Assembly (NCBI GenBank): GCA_951802425.1
Contig: OX637805.1
Coordinates: forward strand, 310,001-374,000
Reading direction: 5' to 3'
Origin: Clavaria fumosa
Taxonomy: Eukaryota; Basidiomycota; Agaricomycetes; Agaricales; Clavariaceae
DNA length: 64,000 nucleotides
In this document: positions 56,277 to 64,000 of the stretch, piece by piece
Numbering within the stretch: the stretch's first letter is position 1
Layout: each line of letters opens with the position of its first letter
The notes under the pieces: generated by a model
What the model was told of the DNA's origin: nothing
Seen by the model: only the letters and a program-made list of their open reading frames with translations
Database searches by the model: none
Position numbers and translations under genes: made by a program

Positions 56277-59200
56277 TTAAAGCTCAATGACGATCAGCCA
56301 GTCTCTGACCACTTTCACAGCTGGGTCTTTGATGGTCAGCACTCCAGCGGGTCCCTCTTTACCATCACTGTAACCCACTCCCGGTGTGTACTCCCACTCC
56401 AACTTCGTTTCTCCCTCGACTGTGACACTACGCGGTCTGCTTCTCAACCCCGCGACCACAACCCGTTCGACCCTCACCTGCTCGATGCTCCGAGCGAACG
56501 CGTTTGAAGAGGGATGGTACCCCGGCAGCGCGCTGACGCCCCTGACAACCCCACCTTCAAGCCCGCGTTGCGCGACGCGGTCCCGACTGCTTAGCCGCAC
56601 CGTCTTCCGTCGGCCGGGCCCAGCCTCCGTCACCACGTCAAACACGCGCCAAACGAGCTCGCCCCTCTCGTGCGCGTATGTCTCCCCGTCGTCAAGGTAG
56701 AGCTCCCCCTGCGCCTTCCCGTCACGACCCAGCACCATACGCAGGGTGAAAGGGTCCTTTTTCATCAGCCCAGACGAGCGCCGTTGGCGCTCACGCGTGG
56801 GCAACACCGAGCCACCCCGTACGAGGAGTGGGATCTGGTTTAATGCTGAGGGCACCGTCACTTTCTTAGACCCTCGGAACACTCGGAACGTGAAGTAGTC
56901 GTAATAAATCTGTGTTTCGATAAAGATGCGTGAGAAATTATGTGTGGCTGGCCGAGCAGACACAAGGTGCGCCCTAGACGAAGCACATCATCGGCTAACC
57001 TGGTCGTCCGCGAGATATATTGTGGTCTCCGTCACACCTTTCGCGGTCACTGGCTTGACGAGCAGGCCCGAACTGCCAATATAATACTGATCGTCGATAG
57101 TGAATCCAGCCTTGTCTTGCGGGAACATAACATATTGTGGCCTTGAAACCCATATGCCGTGAAGCATTAGCAGATCTACTGCACCACTGAAAGCACCGAT
57201 ATCGTACCTCAAGATTGGCAACCCAGTTACCGTCGTCTCGCGGAACGCGGTATACCACACCGGCAATAGGCTGTATCGCAGCTTCAATGCATCTCTTGCG
57301 ACGGACTTGTACGGTTCATTGAGTAAATACGGTTCTCGGCGTTTGGTGTCGAGGTGGGCATGCGCACGGAAGAACGTCCCGAATGCCCCGAGTTGGTACC
57401 AACGGGCGAGCAACTCTGACTCAGGATCGCCGAAAAACCCGCCCACATCAGCTGAAGTAGGGCCCAGCCCAGTATGCCAGGAGGAAAGACATCGCAGTCA
57501 GAAGGCTGAGTAGCAGGAGGGCGGACTTTACGCACCTCCCGCGAAGCTCATGCCTGCGATCCCGTTGGCCAGAACCATCTTGATACTTATCGCCATATGC
57601 TCCCAAGATGCCTCATTGTCGCCCGTCCACATGGCGCTGGAGCGTTGAGACCCGGCGTAGAAGGCGCGCGTCAGCACGAACGGTCGCTTCGGAGGGTCGG
57701 AGCGTTGGAGAAGTGCTTTGTAAGTACTGTCATGCTAAGGAAACAGTCAGGAATTATATATATTCAGTACATTGTCAGACACACGAAGAGCATGCCATTG
57801 ACGTTGTGAACGTCACGATGCTCCCAGTTCCCGTAGTGGATATTGTCTTTGGGCATGGTGATTTCGGGTCCGCTGAAGACCGAAGGCTGAGGCAAGGCAA
57901 GGCAAGATTGTCAAAACTTGGCACGGGGAAAAGATAAAACCGTATAACCTCGTTCATGTCATTCCAGATGTGAACATTTTCTGTGCTCTCCAGCCAAGAG
58001 AATCCGTCGCTGACTTCCTTCGCCTTGAAAAGTTTCGCATACCATGCCCAACTCTTAGGGTTGAAGAAATCCACCCAAGAGCTGCTGCCGGGCCAACACC
58101 AGCCCTCAAATTCGCCTTGGTCGTTTTTGGGTTTGACAAGCAATTGCAGATCGGAGGCTTCCTGGTAGACAGGGTAATCCGAGGTGCGCCTCAGGTGAGG
58201 GTCGATGATTACCACCATCTTTAAAGGTGTGAGTCCTGAAGATCAAGAGATGACAATGGGGAGGGGGCGGACCTTACGCTCATAAGCCTCGACGTCAAGC
58301 ATCATCTGGACGGGGTCGGGGAAGAACTGCTTGTTCCAAATGAAGTATTTGTGGTCTTCTGAATATTCGATATCGAGCCAGAATGTATCAACTGGCATGT
58401 TATCTTGGTCAAGTGCCCTTTGCACGGACCGGACGTCCTCTGAGTTCTGATAATTCCAGCGACACTGGTGATAACCCAGCGCCCAATGAGCAGGGAGGAC
58501 TGGGGTTCCCGTCAGCTTAGCATACTGTTCAAAGATGTCCACGGGTGTCGGCCCTGGAATGAGAAACAAGTCCAAGATGCCTGACTCGGAGATCCAATGC
58601 GTGTTGGTCGCCTTGTTGGATGGGTGCGCAACGTCAATCCACGTCTCCGAAGCGATAGCGTTGAAGACCGCCACGGTCGACTTTGAAGAATGAGCGTGCA
58701 TCAGAGGGATGGAGCCGTACAGCGCCATAGGTGAGTCGGGGATATACTGAAATACGTCGAGATTGTACAGGCGATACGGATCAGTGTAATGCGCGCCTTT
58801 GCCCGTGGTGGCGGGAAGCGAGAGACTAGTGGCGTGTTGCGGTATGCCGTAGACATGGAAGTGGTTCGGGAAGTCGATGTCCAGAGATAGCGATTCCGGG
58901 CCTTGTTGTTTACGCGTAGTCTGTTAGAGACTTAGGGTAACTAAAGACCGTATTGGCTCACCTTTAGGCTTCGAGTCCGTCCAACTTCTCCAAGTCTCCT
59001 CCCACCATCCGTCTTCGGTGTCTCCCTCAAACCATGCACGAGCGTGGTGGCTCTGCTCGAGAACGACCTGCTGCTGCTCGTCGGGGAGAGGCGATTCTTT
59101 GACACGGAAATGTTCCATGTGAAGGAGGCCTCTTCCATTGAGCACAATCTGCTCTTTTCCGCGCTGGAGAAGCTTCACCCGGAGGGGCGAAAATGTGACG

Positions 59201-59664
59201 ACAAGTTCGACGGCCTTGTCACCAGTTCCGTACGCCACTCGAGCATCGCGTTCGGTCACCGTCCAATGCACGGCGTCGTTCACTTGAGGCGGAGCAGCCA
59301 GCGCCCAGGATGCCGCTTGGTCATAGCGTTTGTGCAGTCCACCAATTTCGTCCATGCGTACGCGCGCAACGCCATTGTCGTGAACCTGCACGTCGAGCTG
59401 GAAGTGGATGTCGGGATACAGCGAAGAACGGACACGCGCAGAAAGTGAGGCATCTACTGCGGAGACTTTGACAGAGGTCGGGTCGATAGAATAAGGTGAC
59501 TTCCAGGAGGAGCCAGCTGTTTCAGCTCGCGACGACAGAGCACGACCTCGTCGACAAAAGCCAGACTGAGAGCACGTCTTGAAATCTTCTGGTTTAACTG
59601 CCATGCTAAAGGAGGGTAAAAAGAGCAGGAGGATAAAAGCTAGCGCGGTACGACCCGCAGCCAT
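56277..59664 (-). CDS. ROT2: Glucosidase II catalytic alpha subunit (GH31)
   Basis: ER enzyme that trims the two inner glucoses from N-glycans during glycoprotein folding control. ATG at 59664; the signal peptide [22 protein letters not shown] is followed by [17 protein letters not shown], typical of the family. Further blocks: [18 protein letters not shown] beta-sandwich sequence, [93 protein letters not shown], and the catalytic nucleophile motif in IWNDMNEPS. Then [53 protein letters not shown] and the C-terminal beta domain ([20 protein letters not shown]). Stop TAA at 56277-56279. Eight or more introns. Convergent with the SulP gene. Confidence 0.94.
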
Positions 59665-59715
59665 GGTGGTTGTTCACGGTCAAAGACCTTGGCGCCTTCA
59701 GCGACAGCTCACGAA

Positions 59716-59730
59716 TCACATGACCTTTGC
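59716..59730. repeat. 15-bp target duplication, left copy
   Basis: TCACATGACCTTTGC, identical to 59887-59901, flanking the poly-T-headed insert. Confidence 0.8.
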
Positions 59731-59886
59731 TTTTTTTTTTTTTTTTTTTTGAATCAGCATTTATATACCGCAACATGTAGCAAAGACAAAGACGCGGTTG
59801 TACGTATGTATCTATTTGAGAGGGAAGGGGTAATTTGGAGTCGGAGGTATGCGTTTGTGGATTATATTGCTGTCGTTTAGTGTGGG
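59731..59886 (-). mobile_element. Poly(A)-tailed retroposed sequence in the glucosidase II promoter
   Basis: A run of 20 T (59731-59750) begins a 156-bp segment bounded by an exact 15-bp direct duplication. On the minus strand this is a ~136-nt sequence followed by poly(A), the classic product of LINE-type target-primed reverse transcription. The body (CCCACACTAAACGACAGC ... AAATGCTGATTC) shows no A/B box and no coding motif I recognise. Possibly a retroposed 3' UTR or 5'-truncated non-LTR element. The insert lies 67 bp upstream of the glucosidase II start codon. Confidence 0.75.
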
Positions 59887-59901
59887 TCACATGACCTTTG
59901 C
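59887..59901. repeat. 15-bp target duplication, right copy
   Basis: TCACATGACCTTTGC, exact match to 59716-59730. Confidence 0.8.
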
Positions 59902-60106
59902 CCCAGCAAGTCTAAAAAGTGAAAGGGACAAGGCTCTATTTCTAAGTATGTAGTTCTCGCAGCAATGCAGCATTTGCAAAAAACATGGACAGCTTCGGGT
60001 ACATCTATTTTATGAACAACACAAGCAAAGGCTGCCTTCTGAGTGGGATAAAACGAAGGCGGTATCCAAAGTACGGTATATCCATGCCTCTTGGGGAACC
60101 TGGACG

Positions 60107-61610
60107 TCAGTCAGCCTTGTCATACTCATAAAACCCCTTCCCATTCTTCCGGCCGAGCCACTGCGCATCAACCATCCTCTCTAGAAGTACTGAAGGTCGA
60201 TACTTCGAATCGGAGGTTCCTGCGTACAAAGTCTGCTGGATGGCGAGGCAAGTGTCAAGGCCGATGCTAAAGAAAAGCCGTCACGTCAGTGGGCTCCCAC
60301 AGGACCAGACGCCACGAAACCGTACAAATCAGCTTAAGCACGTGTAATCAGTAACTCTCAGCACGATAAGCACATGAAAGGTAGCATACCCAATTGCAAT
60401 GGTCCCATGGGGTGGTTCATGCCTAATTTCATCGTCTTGTCAATGTCGTCTCGACTCGCTATACCCTGCACTTCATCTAAGAAGTAGCAACCAGGCGGTT
60501 GCATAAGAACACACCTGTTCGAGACACATAATCGCCTTGAAATGACCGGGTCGGGGCAGATATTGGTCTGTACGAATCTGGTAGAACAACGAGGCAACAT
60601 ACCTCATTGATGTAGGGCATCAATAACGCATTTGCAACGAAGCCTGGGACATCTTTTGAAGTCGTCACCTCTGACGAATGGAGATCAACACGCTATCCCG
60701 AAAGCCGATGGGGAACAAAGAGAAAGAAACGTTCAGAAAAAATACGCAAATGACCCACCTTTCCCGCAAGCCTCAGCGAAAGCCCTAGCTCGCTCCAGCG
60801 TTTCAGGAGCAGTTTGCAAGGCAGGTATCAGTTCGACTAATTTCTAATCCGCTTCGTCAATAACTCGCCAGCGCTCGCACATAGTTGACTTCTGTCAGCC
60901 AGAGGGCGCACCATCACGGGAACCGGATTGAAGAAGTGTAAGCCTGTGTGTAGATTGTTGGGCCCAGACGACGAAAATGATCGAACGTAGTCTCGTTTCA
61001 GACTTGCACTCACCGACCACCCTTCCCGCAGCCTTCCTAGCCTCAGGGCTCGTAGTAGACCCAGTTTCCGAGACGACAGAAGCAGCGATCTTCGTTACGC
61101 TAATAGACGACGTGTTGGTGGCGAGAATAGCGTGTGGCTGTAACTCAGCAGCGAAAGACTTGAAGATAGACCGCTTGAGCGCAAGCGACTCAGACACAGC
61201 CTGCACCAAACAGCGTTCAGTAAATGCTGCTGTGACAGAGATTCGAAGAAGACAGGCAGACCTCGATGACCATATCGACATCCCTAAGACCTTTTACCCC
61301 CTCCTCCCCGACAACCTGGATGCGGTCTTTAGCCTCCTTCGCCTCATCGCTGCTAAGTCTGCCCTTTGAGACATCCTTTGCGAGCAGGCGATCCACAAGC
61401 GAGAGTCCACGCGTAATCTGCTCTGCAGAGCGGTCGTGTATCAACACGGGCACCTTCGCCCGCAGGGCAGACACGAATGCAATTCCCATGCCTATTTGAT
61501 ATGTGCGTTCATCCCAGCCCCTTTTGCAACGACAATACGAAGGAAGCAAACCGACCCATCTGGCCAGCGCCAACGACGCCTAGCATGCGGATACCATGCA
61601 TGGCCGCCAT
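60107..61610 (-). CDS. 3-hydroxyacyl-CoA dehydrogenase
   Basis: NAD-dependent oxidation of 3-hydroxyacyl-CoA (fatty acid or butyryl-CoA pathway). ATG at 61610 gives [19 protein letters not shown] with the Rossmann GxGxxG. Exons then read [86 protein letters not shown] (catalytic His), [72 protein letters not shown], and [14 protein letters not shown] before TGA 60107-60109. The C-terminal domain motif [16 protein letters not shown] is diagnostic. No clear mitochondrial presequence and no PTS1 at the C-terminus. Seven or more short introns. Confidence 0.93.
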
Positions 61611-61925
61611 CTTGAAGAGTGTGAGGGATGAAACTAATTTCGCGCTGATCGGGGTCCGTTCCGAGACTCGATCAGTTCCATATATGGGAACAGTCATCCG
61701 TTCCGTGTTTCCGACCGCAGCACCGCAAACACACACCAGAAATCGGAATTCTTCTTTCGCGGGCAATGAATATACATAATACAAATACAACAGATTGCTA
61801 CGTACTTCCTATTGTTTTAGGAGCCAAAAAATTGCATGAGACCGCGAAACTTCGCGGAACTTAGTATGAATGGCTGGAGCCTTTCACCCACAGCTCATGG
61901 TAATCAAGAAAAATCTAACGTCCGC

Positions 61926-63993
61926 CTAGTACATGAGTATTTGACCAACTGCGACGGCAAAACGGCCCCCCTTCAGCTCAAGAAGAAAAAGAGCGAACAT
62001 AGAAGATAACGAGATGTCAATGTTACTCACGGAGAAAGGCGCTGCCCCCGAAAGCTTCGCCGTCGCCGCCAAAGAAGTTGTAGAACCACAAGAAGAAGAA
62101 GAAGAACCAGCACCTTCTCCCTCGAGCGGCGCCACGCCAACAGCGTGGTTGCCGTTCTCACCGTTCAACGTTGCTCTGGAGGCATGCGGGTTGGCATGGG
62201 GTTGCGGTTGGAAAGGAAAAGGGGACAAACTAGTGGATACAGCCCAGACGGCGCTACGTCTCTCCTCGTCAACGGCGCTCGGAATGGCTCCTGTTCCCCG
62301 TTATAGTAGCTGTCCGACAAGAACTGCGGACTGCGCGTACTCAACGGACTAGGACTCGGCTGACATCCAGAGCGCAAGAACGCCAGTTCACTCGGAGAGA
62401 AACCCTGTTCTGGCTGATGCTGCTGCTGCTGCTGCTGCTGCTGGTTGTGTGAGTTATGTTGTTGCGGCTGAAGGGTATTCTGATGAGAATAGTTTTGCTG
62501 GGTACACAGGTCGTCGTTCGAGCCGAACGTCGTTGCCTGTGAGGGGTGAGATGAGCTCGTTGGATATCTGAACTGGTAGACCGCGGAGAAGATGGGTATG
62601 GCATTGCGTAGATCGAGGACGGAGGGGGTGGAGAGGTTTGAGCACGGAAGGACGTCGTGGAAAATGGTGTATTGCGTAGGATCTAGAAGGAGGCGGTGCG
62701 GTGTGTCAGAAACGATAGTAAAGCAGACGCTCGATACAGAAGACCGGCCCAGAAGGACATCAGCGGTTCTAATAGAGCTTACCGTGGCTTCCGCAAATAG
62801 TACTCCAATACGACGGGCAGAGCGCCGTGCGATACACGATGCAGCCTTGAGGAAGCGAGGTGAGGTGACGAGTATCTGGGATTTCTAAGGGGGAAGTCTC
62901 GACGTGGACACAAGTACCGTCTTGTAGGATCTGGAACAGAGAGGTGGCGGACAGCGATAAGCGGGATATCAGAGCAACGCTCGGGTCGATGGTGGAGAGA
63001 GGCCGTGGGTGAGTGTAAGGCAAACAATGATGATCAGCATGGCCCTCCTCAACGGCTGAGGCGCACGATGACGAGGAGCCAGTACTAAGTGGGGCGAATT
63101 GAGGCTGCCGCCATGCTCGGTCGACAGAGGGCAGGGAATGGGGCTGCCAGGGAGATTCAGGCGGTAGGACTCGAATGGTGATCTGCACGCGCTGCTGGGA
63201 CGGAACGACGGTCTGGGTAACGGTGTCACATCCATTGGCCTGGATCTGGTGCCCGTGGCCTGGTATGAACGTCGACGACGAAGGGCTGTTCGGCGGCGAG
63301 GACCCATCGCTGCTTGCGCACGCATAATAACGTGGCTGTGAAGTGACGGGCGGTGAAGACAGCGTGTTGAGGTGAGGAGGTTGATGGACGCCATGAGAAA
63401 GCAACTTTTGGACTGAGGAACCGCGGGAGAGAAAGAAAGAGCAGTTGAGGAACACGATGGCGGGGAAAGAGGATATTGACCGCTGTCTGTTAGCACTTAC
63501 TTTCTTTGCCAGAGCGGGGGTCTCGCAGCTGTTGTAGTCGGCTTCCGACCTGTTTGGCAGTCCGAATCTTGCCCGTGGTGCGATGAATGTAGTCGGAAAG
63601 AAATTGATTCCTCAAAGGGAACCTTCCCAGGAGACGTGTTTCCCTGCTGTCTACCGGGACATAGGCCCTCAGACCTATTATTTAAACCGAGGAGGGAGAC
63701 AGGCTAGTTTAAGAACGGATGGGTTGGTGATAGGCTGAGTGGAAGGCCTCACCCTCGATCAAGGCTTTCTCTAGCTCCTCAGGCCAGATAGTTTCGGCGT
63801 CGCCCTTGGTTCTTTTCCAGTTCTTCCGACCTTTGATGATGGTGTCGACGAGTTGCCCGACATGAAGATCTCCTCCAGGAGATGTCGCACGCCGCGAGGA
63901 TTGTAGATCACCGGACGAACCCATTTCATGCGAATCGGACCAGCAGGGGGAAGGAAGACTAGTGCAAGTGGAGGGACAGCTTAGATCTTGCAT
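61926..63993 (-). CDS. TEA/ATTS-domain transcription factor
   Basis: DNA-binding regulator related to fungal AbaA/Tec1 and animal TEF-1. The ATG at 63993 lies seven bases inside the right window edge (MQDLSCPSTCTSLPS). The TEA domain starts GRKNWKRTKGDAETIWPEEL and is continued after an intron by VPVDSRETRLLGRFPLRNQF, LSDYIHRTTGKIRTAKQVG and SRLQQLRD, all three helices being present. The long second half is Ser/Pro-rich (RYYACASSDGSSPPNSPSSS, VQITIRVLPPESPWQ), with a polyglutamine tract from a (CTG)n run at 62420-62443. The last exon is probably the frame ending GRFAVAVGQILMY at 61926. The exact 3' exon structure is uncertain. An upstream exon beyond the window cannot be excluded. Confidence 0.85.
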
Positions 63994-64000
63994 GGCGCGG

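Overview
This is a window from a filamentous fungus, most likely a basidiomycete (Agaricomycetes-like). Genes are closely packed, contain many 45-80 nt GT-AG introns, and include typical fungal housekeeping families. The middle of the window is a repeat island full of LTR retrotransposons. I placed introns by hand from conserved protein motifs and splice signals. TIM50 and the conserved part of the ERV-type oxidase are resolved exon by exon; most other genes are given as spans.

Left gene block (1-18540). In order: TIM50 (-), SPT7 (+), a membrane-anchored histidine-phosphatase-like protein (-), a shortened SRP72 (+), a PMR1-type Ca2+/Mn2+ P-type ATPase (+), a DH-BAR Rho/Cdc42 exchange factor (+), the rRNA-processing factor EFG1 (-), and an unknown acidic-tailed protein (+). 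Several neighbours are divergent pairs that share short promoters.

Repeat island (about 18541-45011). It holds: a nearly complete Ty1/copia element with 337-bp LTRs and a 5-bp target duplication; AT-rich DNA with a tRNA-like box and a ~52-bp minisatellite; and two inverted copies of a dispersed repeat built from 30-bp and 42-bp tandem units (25937-26660 and 40142-41060). Between those copies lie a rearranged Ty3/gypsy element (pol-LTR-gag order, called A), a complete but dead Ty3/gypsy element with 576/578-bp LTRs (called B), and a truncated related LTR. A 250-bp fold-back MITE sits inside the right repeat copy. ERV-type sulfhydryl oxidase (+) and ketopantoate hydroxymethyltransferase (-) are host genes inside the island's right margin, followed by a decayed gypsy RT fragment.

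Right gene block (45012-64000). SWR1-type remodelling ATPase (+), a small membrane protein (-), a subtilisin-like (proteinase B type) protease (+), a SulP sulfate transporter with STAS domain (+), glucosidase II alpha subunit (-), 3-hydroxyacyl-CoA dehydrogenase (-), and a TEA/ATTS transcription factor (-) that starts at the right edge.

The strongest unexpected signal is how the retroelements have decayed. All substitutions I could find between paired LTRs (5 in copia, 14 in gypsy B) lie at CpG sites, and all eight in-frame stops in the two elements are TGA, as expected from CGA to TGA. Other notable points: a copia primer-binding site that matches the anticodon arm of a Met(CAU) tRNA and contains the gag start codon; an ATGA gag/pol overlap in gypsy B; a poly(A)-tailed retroposon with a 15-bp target duplication in the glucosidase II promoter; and a histidine phosphatase relative with Asn in place of the catalytic His.
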